A program made the translations under genes and the position numbers. From contig NW_025064890.1 of the NCBI RefSeq assembly GCF_019112545.1, forward strand, positions 771,818-835,817: a stretch of DNA of 64,000 nucleotides, given 5' to 3'. A model generated the notes under the pieces. The model saw only the letters and a program-made list of their open reading frames with translations. It ran no database searches and was not told the origin of the DNA. Each line of letters opens with the position of its first letter. The first letter of the stretch is position 1. The DNA is from Guyanagaster necrorhizus. Taxonomy: Eukaryota > Basidiomycota > Agaricomycetes > Agaricales > Physalacriaceae. This document shows positions 24,618 to 37,379 of the stretch, one piece after another.

Positions 24618-26730
24618 ATGCCTCCTGCCCTTAATCCTTCTGATCCAAACTTTACCCATGAGTTCTTTGAACTCTTGGCTTCTATCATAGGAATTTTGAT
24701 TGGTTTATTGGTGATTATATAGCTGTGCTGTAGATGCCAATCAATCATAGCTTGGACAATCAGGCACTATCACAAATTTCAATGTATTTGAACAATCCTT
24801 CACAATATCACACCAGACCTCCCTCTCCACAATATTCCTGCCTCTGCCTGACAGTCCTTCCAACCCACAGAAGGAACAGACTCTGAAAATGTCTCTGGAA
24901 GCTCAACTCAGGAACATCCTAGAGAAGAAGAGGAGCAGCATCAGCAGTATACATACCCCCCATGACCCCCATCTGCAATTGTCCAAGACTCTGGAAACCC
25001 TTAGGCTACAGGATTTCAATAACCCCAACTTGACACCTCTGTCCTGCCCCCTGAGCATAGCATCCCAGCAACTAGAATGACAAGCCCCATTCCTAGCACT
25101 AGCATTGGACACTATGCTAGAGACTCCTTGGATGCTCCATGGATGGCTCGAGAAACCACAGGTTCCAGAGGCCATGGGTCCTGAAAATCAATGTCAGCAT
25201 GAAGCAGAAGTACTGACCATAGAACAGGAGTTGATAATAACCCCTCCTGGAATGATGACAGCAATAAGTGCCATTGGTGGTGAACTGCTGCCATCAAAGC
25301 TGACCAGTTAAAGCACCATGCAGCTAGCAGTAATACTAGCAGAACAGAGAGCATACAAACAGTTTCAGCAGAAACATAATCAACTCCAGCCTCCTCTTTG
25401 GTCTTCTCCAGACAGAACCAAATTAGATGTACCCAAAACCTTTCTGAATACAGGCAGGAGCAGATATGCATTGACAATAAAATCATGAGGGAGAACGCTC
25501 TCTTCAGATGCTACCTCTGGGCATGAGCAGCAGAAGAGCATAGAAGAGCTGAGGAAGGTGGTCAGACTATCACAGCCATTGGAACAACCACCTCCAACTC
25601 CTCATTCTGAGAACCAGCCACTCTCACCACTAAGTCCAACCCCTGGGCAGACCCCATCAGGAATAAGGCTCTGAATCGCCTCAGCGACAGCCACCCATTA
25701 TTGTATGGAACTGATATTATCACAGACACAGATAATATCCCTATATGAGGAAATGGGATACCAGAGGAGAGAGGGATTATCGGTGGGGATGACAAGAGTA
25801 TCAACTTCACTGGCGATCTCAAGAAGTTCCTCGATGGAAACTTCACAGCCCTATTCCTCAATCCAAAGTTTTACAGAAACTTCCGCTGGTATCGCAGAGC
25901 AATGGTGCTGACAACAATAAGCATCGAGGAGCTACCAGAGTAGCCTGAGCAGCCTGCTCCTTGACCCAGACCTGATAATGCTGGTCCCAGCATGCAACCC
26001 CAGCTCAGCCATCCCAGAGATCTTCAACCCACATGACAGTTCTCTCCTAGAGGAAAAAGAGACAACTGATGTGGATGATGAGAGTGAGGAGGAGAATCTC
26101 GATTAGAAAGTTGAGGATCCTCTCTCTGAGTAGAAGGCAGGATTTAAGCCTCTAACAGGGGAGGAGTTGTGACAGAAAGAGCATGAGATATGAGAAGAGG
26201 ATTTCACTCAGTTGTACCAGGAGCAGATAGCTGAGTTATGGAAGGATAATCTTTGGTTAAGGTTGTCCATAGGACAAAGGTATGCCTCCACTGATTTTAT
26301 CAAGTGGGAGAAAATTTTACAATATGCAGCCACCAAATGAGCTATTTTTAATTTTAATCAAAGATATTTACATTATCAGATGGGCCTGCTACCACTATAC
26401 AAGCCAAAGTATGGCAGAAAAACAGCACCAATGCTGTGGACACTAAGTGTAATGCCACTCAAATCAGCATACACAATGCTGTCAATCCGATCAGCAGCAA
26501 CATGATATTCTTTCATCATGTTGGCCATTTATAGCTCAGCATCTTGGCTTTCCCAATATCGACTCAAGCCAAGCAGCCACTTCTCAAACCCATGGAGGCT
26601 TTCAGTTTAGCAACTATTTGCTGAACAACCACTGTCTGATGAAGCTGAAGACAGTGGACCTCCCACAGCTCCAGAAAGAGATGACCCTGATGCCACAGCC
26701 CAGGGCTGGACTATCTAGAATAGGCAAATC
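24618..26730 (+). pseudogene. Pre-gag open frame of element K with N-terminal membrane span
   Basis: ATG at 24618, 56 nt after the LTR. It begins with a short polar leader, then FFELLASIIGILIGLLVII, a single strong hydrophobic span, followed by W-T-I-R-H-Y. About 700 codons separate it from the capsid domain. Middle and distal blocks shared with D include ARDSLDA (25,105-25,130), YGTDIITDTDNI (25,700-25,735), GGDDKSINFTGDLK (25,788-25,830) and FYRNFRWYRRA (25,870-25,905), then an acidic coil and LYQEQIAELW near 26,215. The 25,670-26,000 part keeps many CpGs. Stops and a phase change prevent one continuous frame. No match to a family I can name. Confidence 0.65.
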
Positions 26731-27807
26731 ATGCAAAAGAAGCCTTCTCTGCTAGAAAGTCTCATAGCCAATGACAAATCACTTCATTCTTTCCCTGGGC
26801 CATCAGAAGGATGGATGGGCCTGTCTGAAGACACACCTCCAAACCCAATGCCTCCTATTGCTGTAGAAGCACAAATTTTAAAGGTCATGCTGATCTTAGT
26901 ACAAGATCCACTCCCCTCCAAAGAGGCTTCCAATGATATTGATCGATTCCTTATGGACTGCGATCAATATTTTCAGATATTCACCTTATACTTCCTCCTC
27001 GACATGTACAAGGTGATGTATACCTCAACTTATCTGGAAGATAAGACAAAGGTATAGTGGATGCTTCTTACCCCTGCCTTCTGGTCAACCATATGACAAC
27101 ATCACCACTACCTCTCATGGCTGGTATTCAAACAAATAATCTGAGACAAGTTCACAGATCTGACCATCTAAGAAGTCCACAAACAGAAGATAAAAGACTA
27201 TAAGATGGGTGACAAAGCAGCTATCAACTACTTCGATGAGCTAGAGAGACTTGGAAAGCTCGCTGAAGTACAGGAAGATGTGGCCGATATCAGACCAATG
27301 GTCGAATATATGAAACGAGGACTATCATCCTCATACTTCAAGACCATCTTCGATCTTGGCCATAGTATTCCAGTTAGATATGAAGAATAGAAGGCTAGAA
27401 TCATTCTCATGTGATGAAAACAGCAGTGACAGAAGGTGGAATCATTCACTCTTTCATGAGATGGACACCAAACTCAGAGACAAGGCTGGAAGCCCTCTAC
27501 CTCCCAGACAACCATGTCATCCAGGCCTAGTGGCTCAGCCCCAACTTTTCAATATGCCAAGAAGTGAACCAGTACAGGCATGACATATACTGGAATGGGT
27601 AAGCTGATGGACATGGATCACCTCAAGAAGAGAGGAAAGTGTTTCAATTGTGGTCAGAAGGGCCACATAGCACGAAACTGTCCCCAGAAGAAGAACAAGC
27701 ACACTCAAGAAGATATTTGGGTGCAGATCACTAAGTTGATGAAGGAGGAACAAGACTTTGGCCAAGACAACAAAGCCAAAGAGGTAAAAGATGAGGCCAA
27801 GCAGTGA
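26731..27807 (+). pseudogene. Element K gag: capsid and CCHC knuckle
   Basis: Mostly one frame: 26731-27057 (SLHSFPGPSEGW, EASNDIDRFLMDCDQYFQI), 27205-27390 (GDKAAINYFDELERL) and 27580-27807. The zinc knuckle at 27640-27681 reads C-F-N-C-G-Q-K-G-H-I-A-R-N-C, complete. Gag stops at CAGTGAGC (27803-27808), and the pol frame overlaps this stop, one nucleotide back. Interrupted by a handful of stops. Confidence 0.9.
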
Positions 27808-30800
27808 GCAATTCTGCTGACTCAGCTAAAGATACAAATAATGGGTCACAAACTGCTAGACAGACTGATATTTTATCCTCTGTAGTATCACCCTCTATGT
27901 TTAAATTATGCATGCATTTGAATATACCTGACCTCATTATTCATCATCATGAATTGCCTAAGAAACCGACTCCAATGACTCAAGTGCTGATGAAGGGCCA
28001 AAGAGGGGCAGAGAGCCCCAAAGGTGCATTATTATCAAAAGTTCATCAAGCTAAAAATATGAAACAGACTCAATTGCCTTTAGGCTGAATAGGGGTAGAG
28101 AACCCCACTGATTGGCTAAAGCCATTTGACACTGAATGGACTTAGTGGGCCATCAGGAATGTGAAGGACAAAGTGGTGGCAAAGGCAGTACTCAAGAACT
28201 GGGTACACAAGATCTGAGCTGAAGAAGTGATCGACAAGATGATCACTGGAATGCAGACTGCAGAATGATGCTGAGCCCTAGAATAGCTTGACAAATTATA
28301 TAGGCCACAAAAATTTATTCAATGATCTAAATCTCTAAGACAAGACCTATTGACCAAAGTCCAGATCAAGACATTAACATCTCAATCTACCTATGCAGTC
28401 ACTGCTCTGATTGACAGCAGCTGCACAGGGAGTTTCATCAATTAGGCTTTCATCAACAAGCACCAACTGCCCACTCAGGCAACAGCAGCACCTATCCCAG
28501 TCTATAATGCAGATGAGACAAAGAATCAGGCCAGATCAATCATCAAATATGTGGAGCTTAGGCTCACTATTGGTAACCATTCGGAACAAATTGATCTGGC
28601 AGTAACTGACCTAGGAACTAAGGAAGTATTTCTCAATCATGATTGGTTAATCAGACACAATCCACTAATCAATTGGAAGATCAGACACATCATTTTTGCT
28701 CAATGCCATTGCTGGAAGATTCCATTTAAACTACCAGATGAAGATCCTGAGGACTAATGGGATAAGGAGATGAAAGACAGTGAAACGATTCCTGCTGTCA
28801 ACCTACAAAGGGCCATTAGCATTCAAGCAGTACACCATGCTAATGGCCTAGTGGCCAAGGCCAATGCTGAGAAGGATGAAAGGACATTCAAGGAAATAGT
28901 ACCTGAATGGGTACGAGACTATTGAGATTTATTTGAAAAAGAAAGCTTCAATGAACTACCTGATGCAAAGCTCTGAGACCACATCATTAAATTGATCCCC
29001 AACTCGAATGCCAACCTAGATTGCAAGTGTTATCCACTGGACAATAATGAACAACAGAAGTTAGATAAGTTTCTCAAGGAGAACTTATCTAGTGAAAGGA
29101 TTCGACCATCAAAGTCACCAATGGCATCACCCTTCTTTTTTGTTAAAAAGAAGGACAGGAAACTTCGATTGGTACAGGATTACCAGAAGCTCAATGAGAT
29201 AACAATCAAGAATCATTATCCACTTCCTTTAATTGTGGAATTAATAGATAAACTCTGAGGTGCAAAGTACTACACCAAACTGGATGTTTGATGGGAGTAC
29301 AACAATGTGTGCATTAAAGAAGGTGATGAGTGGAAGGCCACTTTTTGAACTAACTGTGATTTGTTTGAGCTGATAGTTATGTTCTTCGGACTCACTAACT
29401 CACCGGCTACATTCCAGTGGATGATGAATGATATCTTCAAAGATCTTATTGCCACAGGAAAGGTAACAATCTACCTAGATGATATACTCATCATGTCTAA
29501 AACCAAGAAGGAGCACCAAAGGATAGTATGACAAGTACTGTCCTTGATGAGGAAGCATCGACTCTTCCTCAAGGCCAAGAAGTGTGAATTTGAGGTATTG
29601 GAAACTGAATACCTCAGAGTCATCATTAGCAAAGAAAGCATCAGGATGGATTCTGTCAAAGTGGCAGGAGTAACTGAATGGCCAAAACCAATGAAGAAGA
29701 AGAAACTGCAATCTTTTCTTGGATTCACCAACTTCTACCAATGATTTATCCAGGATTACAGCAAAATAGTCTGACCTATGATGCAATTAACCAGGAATTC
29801 TCCATAGACTTGGGGAATTTCCCAATGGGTAGTGTTTAATGACCTTAAATGCCGATTAGCTGAAGATGTCATCCTAGCTATACCAAGTCAGGATGGAAGG
29901 TTCAAAGTGGAGGCCAACTCTAGTGAAAGCACTATCAGAGCCATGCTCTCACAGGAACAAGATGGCAAATGGTGATCAGTTGCCTTTATGTCAAAGGCAC
30001 TCACTGTAACGGAGTGCAATTATGAAATCTATGACAAGGAACTCCTCACCATAATGCTTGCCCTTGCCAAATGGTGGTATTATCTCATTGAAGCCAATCA
30101 CACTTTCAAAATCTGAACTGATCATCAGAACCTCCAATACTTCCAACAACCTCAAAAGCTTAATCAGAGACAAGCCAGATGGGTAATGGAATTATCCAAA
30201 TATGAATACATGCTTCATCACAAAGCTGGCACAGCAAACAAGAAGGCTGATTTCCTCAGCTGCAGGGCAGATCACAACCAAGGAGGAGATGACAACAAGG
30301 AGGTCATATTACTATGACCAGAACACTTTCAGATCATGATCATGCTGATGGAAGAGGAGATGCATGAATGCATCAAGAGCACCACATAGGATCCACACAA
30401 ATGAGATCAAAGAATTGCTCCATCACTCAACTATGAGCGAGAGCTGAAGAAAGAAGAGAGAATGATCTACTACGATGGACAGATCTATATCCCAAGGGAT
30501 CAGGGACTTCGAGGTGACATCATTGCCACCTGTCATGATCACATGACTGCCAGACATCCAGAGATCACTAAAACAAAGAAATTAGTCTTAAGAGAGTATT
30601 GGTAGCTAAAGATGGACTATGATATCATCTGATATGTCAAGGCTTGCAAGGTATGCCAGTGAGGCAAGACTTCAACACAATCCAGAGCAGCTCCACTCCA
30701 CCTGAATGAGGTCCCTTCATCACTATGAACCCACATCTCAGTGGATATGATAACTAGACTTCCCAAAAGCAATGGCTATGACACAATCATCATCATAGTT

Positions 30801-31949
30801 GATTGCTTCTCAAAGGTGATTATCTCAATCACCTGCTCAACAGAACTCACATCCGAGAGATAGGCAAAAATACTATGTGATGAGGTATATGCAAAATATG
30901 GCATGCCTCAAGTAGTAATTTCAGACAGGGGACCACAATTCATGTCCAAATTCCTGGACAACCTATACTGACTGCTAAACATCAAACGAAATGCCTCAAT
31001 GGCATACTATCCACAAATAGATGGCCAAACAGAATGGGCCAACCAAAAAATTGAAAAGTACCTCAGACTTTTCATTACTTATCGATAGGATGACTGAACA
31101 GAATGGCTAGCACTAGTGGCATTTCAGCACAATAACAGAATTCACTCAGCAATAGGTAAAACACTATTCTTCATAAACTATGGGCAGAACCCACCAGTTG
31201 TGCAAACAGGATGGGTTCATATAACACTGGCATCAATGGATTTTGCAACAAAAATAGCAAAGATCTACAAGAAAACCAAGACAGCCCTCAAAAAGGCTGC
31301 AACAACTATGAAGAAGCAATACAACAAATACTGATGTCCAGCACACTAATATTCAACCAACAACAAAGTTTGGTTGAATATAATAAATCTTCACCTACTA
31401 AAACTAAAGCAGAAACTCACAGACAAATGGACAGGACCATTCAAAGTCATTGCCAAGATTGGCAATTCCACATACAAGTTGCAACTGCCTGCAACCTGGA
31501 AAGTTCATAATGTTTTTAATGAAACATTATTGATGCCCTACATTACTCCTGCCTTTCCAAACTAAGAATGACCACCACCACTGCTGCCAGACCTCATCAA
31601 TGATGAGGAACATTATAAAATCGACAAAGTGCTAAACTACAAAACCTGAAAGGTTAAAGCATAAGGCAGAGTCATGAAAACAACCATTGACTATCTAGTC
31701 AGCTGGAAAGGCTATGGACTGGAATCAAACCAATGGGTCAATGAAAAATATATGAATGCAGAAGAGGCAATTCAGGATTACAAGCACAGAATCAACAAAG
31801 TGGATACAGAGGGGGTCATGTTCAACATTATCTCTGAACAAATACATCCATCTGCCATCAGCAGAGGATATGTAGGAAGACGATATGACAACTTCAAGGA
31901 GAATAGAGAGGCTGATCCTGCGATAGACAAGCTAGAAATAGTGCAATGA
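27804..31949 (+). pseudogene. Element K pol: protease, RT, RNase H, integrase, chromodomain; few stops
   Basis: Pol stays in one frame through most of its length, different from gag. Protease loop near 28,407 reads LIDSSCTG, the Gly of D-S-G changed to Ser. RT 28,960-29,750 has Y-L-D-D intact near 29,480 and conserved [14 protein letters not shown]. RNase H 29,840-30,190. Integrase HHCC about 30,480-30,670; core with D (VDCFSK, near 30,800), D (SDRGPQF, near 30,925) and E (QKIEKYL, near 31,050). Integrase C-terminus open at 31116-31334 and 31374-31565. Chromodomain open at 31674-31949 with YLVSWKGYGLESNQW, followed by an acidic tail to the stop. About 150 nt separate it from the 3' LTR; the polypurine tract AAAGAGGGGGTAA ends at 32103. 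Confidence 0.92.
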
Positions 31950-32103
31950 CAGGACCAAGGCATCTGCCATCTGCAGACAAGAAACCAGGAGACATACAGT
32001 GAAGAGCAATCTCCAAGCGAGGATGAAGATGCTGACACTATACCTGGCTGAGACAACTTATCCTAACTTAACCATCAGGACAATGGTCTTAAAGAGGGGG
32101 TAA

Positions 32104-32623
32104 TATTACAATTTTTCCTATTTTCTTTTCTTTTTTCCTTTGGAAATAATCTCTATCTTTGCTTAGTCAGGGTGCTTAGGCCAGTGCTTAGGACTATGGG
32201 AATGCTTAGCTCAGCAATCCAGTCGGTCACCATCTTATTGCACTGCTGTGTGCTGTGAAGGAAGAGACAATACTCCTTTTGTTCTCCAATGGCAGTGCAG
32301 CAGTAACAGCACAACAGCAAGGCAACAGCTTTTGTGGAGAGCCTGGCAATAGCAGGGATAACAGCTCTATGACAGACAATATCTTTTGTGAACTTCTATT
32401 AATAGTTAGATAACAGAACAGTATTTAGGTAGCACTATTTCTACTGTAGTAGCTCCAGCATTAAGCTAAAGTTTATTCTTTACCATCTACTCTCAAGCTC
32501 AAGCTTCTTGCATCTTGAACCACTACCGCTATTAACTTTGTGAACTCAGTCAGTCTAACCTGAAGTGTGAGGTTCTAAACTGTTTATCACATGTTGATAG
32601 TCACATGGAATTTGGGCTTAACA
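32104..32623 (+). repeat. 3' LTR of element K
   Basis: 520 bp, equal in length to its partner. The start is TATTACAATTTTTCC (TG decayed to TA) and the end is GGGCTTAACA, then the duplicated TAATT. Confidence 0.95.
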
Positions 32624-35600
32624 TAATTTGTATGCCAAGTTATTAATTTTTGCCATGACTTTGAATGGTCCTGTTTGTTTATCTGCCAGTTTCTGTTTTG
32701 GACATGAAAGATGAAGATTTGTGGTATCCAGCCAGACTTTGTTGTTGACTGAATATTCATGTGCCAGTCTGTGGTATTTGTTGTAGTGTTTCTTCATTGT
32801 TGAAGCAGTGTTTTCAAGGGCTGTCTTTGTTTCTTCATGAATCTTTACTATCATTGTGGCAAAATCTATAGATGCTGGCATCATCATGTGTTTTTGTTCA
32901 CTTTGGGTGACCTGTGGATGTCTCCTATAGTTTATGAAGAATGGTGTTTTGCCAGTTGCTGAGTGAATCCTATTATTGTGTTGGAAAGCAGCTAATGCTA
33001 GCCATTCTGTTCAATTATCCTGTCAGTAGTTGATGAAAAGTTGGAGGTACTTTTCAACTTCTTGATTCACCTGCTCTATCTGACCATCTGTCTGGAGGTG
33101 ATATGCCATTAAGGCATTTTGTTTGATATTGAGGAGTCGATACAAGTTGTTCAAGAATTTGGAGACAAATTATGGTCCTCTGTCTGAAATCACTATTTAA
33201 GGCATGCCATACTTTGCATAGACTTCATCTCATAGGATTTTTGCCCAGTCTTCTGATGTCAATTCTGTCGAACAGGTGATTGAGAGGATCGCCTTCAAGA
33301 AGCAATTGACTATGATGATGATTGCATTATAACCATTACTTTAAGAAAGTCCAGTTATCATATTCACTGAGATATAGGTCCATAGTGATAAAGAGATCTC
33401 ATTTGGGTGGAGAGAGGCTGCTCAGGGTTGCATTGAAGACTTGCCATATTGACAAACCTTGCATACCTTGATATATCAGATGATATCATAGTCTATTTTG
33501 GGCCACCAATATTCTCTCAAGACTAGTTCTTTCATTTTAGTGATCCTGAGATGTCTGGTGATTGCATAATCATGGTATGTGGTGATAATATCACTATGAA
33601 GCCTCTGATCTCTTAGGATATAGATCCATTCATCATAATAGATCAATCTCCCTTCTTTCTTCAGACCTCTCTTATGGTTGAGTGAGAGCATAATTCTTTG
33701 ATCTCATTTGTGGAGATTCTGAGTAGTGCTCTTGATGCACTCATGCACTTCCTCTTTGGTGGGTATAATCATTGCCCAGAAGTGTTTTGGTCATAGAAGC
33801 ATGACCTCTTTATTGTTGTCTTCTCCCTGGTCATGGTCAGTCCTCCAGCTGAGAAAGTCAGCCTTTCTGTTTGCTGCTCCAGCCTTATGATGCAGCATAT
33901 ATTTGTACTGTGATAATTCCATTATCCACTGGGCTTGTCAGTGATTAAGTTTTTGTGGAAGTTGAAAATATCAGAGGTTCTAATGATCTGTTCAGATCTC
34001 AAAGGTCTGGACTGCTCCAATGAGATAATGCCACCACTTGGCAAGAGCAAGCATTATGGCAAGAAGTTTCTTGTTATAGATCTTGTAGTTGCACTCTATA
34101 ACAGTGAGCACCTTTCAAAGAAATATGACTGGTCGCTATTTCCCATCCTATTCCTGAGAGAGGACAGCCCCAATAGCACTCTCACTTGAGTCTGCTTTCA
34201 CTTGGAATTTTCCATCCTGAGTTGGAATTGCCAGGATAACATCCTCAGCCAATCAGCATTTAAGGTCATTAAATGCTGATTGCTGAGATAATCTCCAAGT
34301 CCATGGTGCATTTCCAGTTAATTGCATTATGAGTCAGACAATCTTGCTGTAATCCCAAATGAACCGGTGATAGAAGTTGATGAAACCAAGAAATGATTGT
34401 AATTCCTTCTTCTTGGTTGGTTCTGGCCATTCAGTTACTCTCACCACTTTAACAGGATCCATCCTGATGCTTCCTTTGCTAATAATGACTCTAAAGTATT
34501 CAGTTTCTAATACCTCAAATTCACACTTCTCAGCCTTGAGGAAAAGTCAATGCTTCCTCATCAAGGCTAATACTTATCATACTAGCTATTAGTGTTCCTC
34601 CTTGGTTTTGGACATAATTAATATGTCATTCAAGTAGATTGTAACCTTCTCAGTGGCAATGAGATCTTTGAAGATATCATTCATCATCCACTGGAATGTT
34701 GCAGGCAAATTCATGAGTCCAAAAAACATAACTGTCAGTTCAAACAAACTGTGGTTAGTTCAAAAAGTGGCCTTCCATTCATTGCCTTCTTTGATGTGGA
34801 CATTGTTGTATCTCCATTGGACATCCAACTTGGTGTAGTATCTGGCACCCCAGAGTTTGTCCATCAATTCTGAGATCAAAGGAAGCAGATAATAATTCTT
34901 GATCATTATTTCATTGAGCTTCTGATAATCTTGTACCAGTCAAAGTTTCCCATCCTTCTTTTTGACAAAGAAGAAGAGAGAAGCCATTAGAGATTTTGAT
35001 GGCTGGATCCTCCCACTGAATAAGTTTTCATCAAGGAACTTATCCAACTCTTGTTGTTTATTGTTGCCAAGTGAATAAACCTTGCAATCCAGGTTGAGGT
35101 TCATATTAGGAATGAGTTTTATGGCATAGTCCCAGAGTTTTGATTCAGGTAATTCATTGAAACTTTCTTTGTTAAACAAGTCTCAAAAGTCCCATGCCTA
35201 TTCAGATATCATTTCTTCAAATGTCTTCTCCTCTTTTTTGATATTGGCCTTTGCTGCTAGATTGTTCACATAGTGTATTGCATGTATGTGAATGGCCTTC
35301 TGTAGATTGACAGCAAGAATTGTCTTGCCATCTTCCATCTCTTTGTCCCACCAATCATCAGAATCCTCATCAGGTAATTTGAATGAGATTTTTTGACATC
35401 AGCATCTGGCAAAAATAATGCATCTGGTCTTCCAGTTGATTAGCAGATTGTGTCAAATCAGCCAATCATGCCCAAGAAATATTTCTTTGGTTCCTAGGTC
35501 CATTACTGCTAAGTCAATTCATTTGAAATGATCACTGATAGTGAGTCTGAGCTCAACATATTTAGTGATCAGTCCAGCTTGATTCTTAGTTCCATTTATA

Positions 35601-35780
35601 TTATAGACTGGGATAGGTGCTGCTGTGACCCAAGTGGGAAGGTTGTGCTTGATAATGAAAGCATGATTGATTGAGCTTCCCATGCAGTCACTGTTGATCA
35701 GGGCTGTGACTGCATGGGTAAATCGAGATGTTAATATCTCAATCTGAACTTTGGCTATCAAGTCTTGTTCTCTGGCTTTG
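32624..35780 (-). pseudogene. Element J pol: protease to integrase C-terminus; catalytic Asp codons decayed to Asn
   Basis: Right to left: protease near 35,760-35,400 with the loop now LINSDC (Asp to Asn, Gly to Asp); RT about 35,180-34,370, the catalytic box reading Y-L-N-D near 34,637; RNase H about 34,260-33,850; integrase HHCC about 33,760-33,470 (open 33691-33476, KKEGRLIYYDEWIYI); core about 33,440-32,930, where the first Asp codon reads VNCF near 33,310; C-terminal domain open at 32887-32618. Stops throughout. The frame crosses the K insertion into the chromodomain at 24042-23624. Confidence 0.88.
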
Positions 35781-36289
35781 GATCAGCAAATGAATTTTTG
35801 TGGTCTATATAGTTCATCAAGCCACTCCAAGGCTTGATTTCATTCTGCTGCTCACATCCCAGCAATCATATCATCAATCACTTCCTCAGCTCAGGTCTTG
35901 TGTACCCAATTCTTGAGTACAGCCTTTGCCACTACTTTGTCTTTCATATTTTTGATGGCTTGCCAAGTCCATTCAGTATTGAATGGCTTTAGCCAGCCAA
36001 TGGAGCTCTCTGCCTCTGTTTGGCCTGTAGGCAGTTGAGTCTGTTCTATGATGTCAGTCTTTTCAGCACATGATAAAGACATATCAATAGGGCTCTCTAT
36101 CCTTCTTCAGTGCATGCATGTTTGAGTGAGTTCCTTAGGTGATTCTGGAGTCTGAGTGGTGATGTTGGGTATATTCAAATGCATGCATAATTTAGACATA
36201 GATAGTAATGCTACAGAAATAAAGTCAGTCCATTCAATGGCTGGAGATGACAGTCCACTCTTTGAAAATTTAGCTGAGTCAGCAGAATC

Positions 36290-37370
36290 GCTTACTGCTC
36301 AGCTCCACCTTTTATCTCCTCAGGTTTGTTGTTGGACTCAAGATCTTTGTCTTCCTTTATCAACTTAGTGATCTGCACCCATATATCTTCACAGATGTGC
36401 TTGTTCTTCTTCTGGGGACAGTTTTGTGCCATATGGCCCTTTTGGCCACAATTGAAACACTTTCCCTCCTTCTTGAGGTGATCCACATCTATTGGCTGAC
36501 CCATTTTAGTATATGTCATGCCCATACTGGTTCTTTTCTCACTAAATGAGGAAGTTAGAATCAAGCCACTAGGCTTGGCAGGCATGGTCACATTGGAGGT
36601 GGAGGACTTTATGCCCTGTCTCTGGTGTTTCTGTCCATTCTACAATAGGGTGAACAATTCTGTCTTCTGTCATTGCTACTCCCAGTACATTGTAATGATG
36701 CAGGCCTTCCATTCATCATATCTGACTAGAACACCATAGTCTATATCAGAGATGATCTTGAGATAGAAGGCCAGGGCCTTCATCTTCATGTATTCAACTA
36801 TCCTGCCAGTGTCAGCTACATTGTCCTGGACTCCTGCCAACTTGCTGAATCATTTCAATTCATCAAAGTAGTCAGTAGCCAGCTTATCTCCTATCTTGAA
36901 GTTCTTCATCTTTTGTTTGTGGACTTCTTGGACCACAGAGTCTGTGAATTTGTCATTGATCATTTGTTTGAAGACTGGCCATAAGAGATATCGATGATGC
37001 AATCATGTGGTAGACCAGAATATGAGGGAGATAAGAACCCACCACATCTTTGCTTTGTCTGCCATATGGATTGCTGCAAATGTCACCTTACATATGTTGG
37101 CAAGAAAGTATGAGGTGAATACTTGGAAATATTGATCACAATCAACTAGAAAGTGATCAATATTGTTGGATGCCCCATGAAAGAGATGTGGTTTGGATAT
37201 GAGGGTAGATTTGACATTAATAATTTAAGCTCCTGCATTAAGAGTGAGTATTGAGTTCAGGAGCCTGCTAAGAGGTGGCCCTTTCCACCCCTTCAGGGGT
37301 CCCAGGAATGAATGGAGAAATCCATCATTGGTGACAGGACTTTCTGGTGGTAGTGCTTCTTTTTGCATGA
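36290..37370 (-). pseudogene. Element J gag: capsid and CCHC knuckle
   Basis: Capsid homology about 37,370-36,700, starting near the block SFLGPLKG with SNNIDHFLVDCDQYF inside. The zinc knuckle is in an open stretch 36591-36292 and reads C-F-N-C-G-Q-K-G-H-M-A-Q-N-C, intact. Gag ends at CAGTAAGCGATT near 36,298; this copy keeps the CG that appears as TG in its relatives, showing the ancestral stop context. Confidence 0.85.
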
Positions 37371-37379
37371 TTCACCTAT

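Larger units (their letters stand above)
24043..32623 (+). mobile_element. Element K: innermost, best preserved family 1 Ty3/gypsy copy
   Basis: 8,581 bp with 520-bp LTRs (24043-24562, 32104-32623) and target duplication TAATT (24038-24042, 32624-32628). It has the fewest stops and retains CpG-containing patches. The two LTRs differ at roughly 40 positions by eye, essentially all C/T or G/A transitions. Domain order: pre-gag, gag with CCHC, protease, RT, RNase H, integrase, chromodomain. Best reference for the family. Confidence 0.97.
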
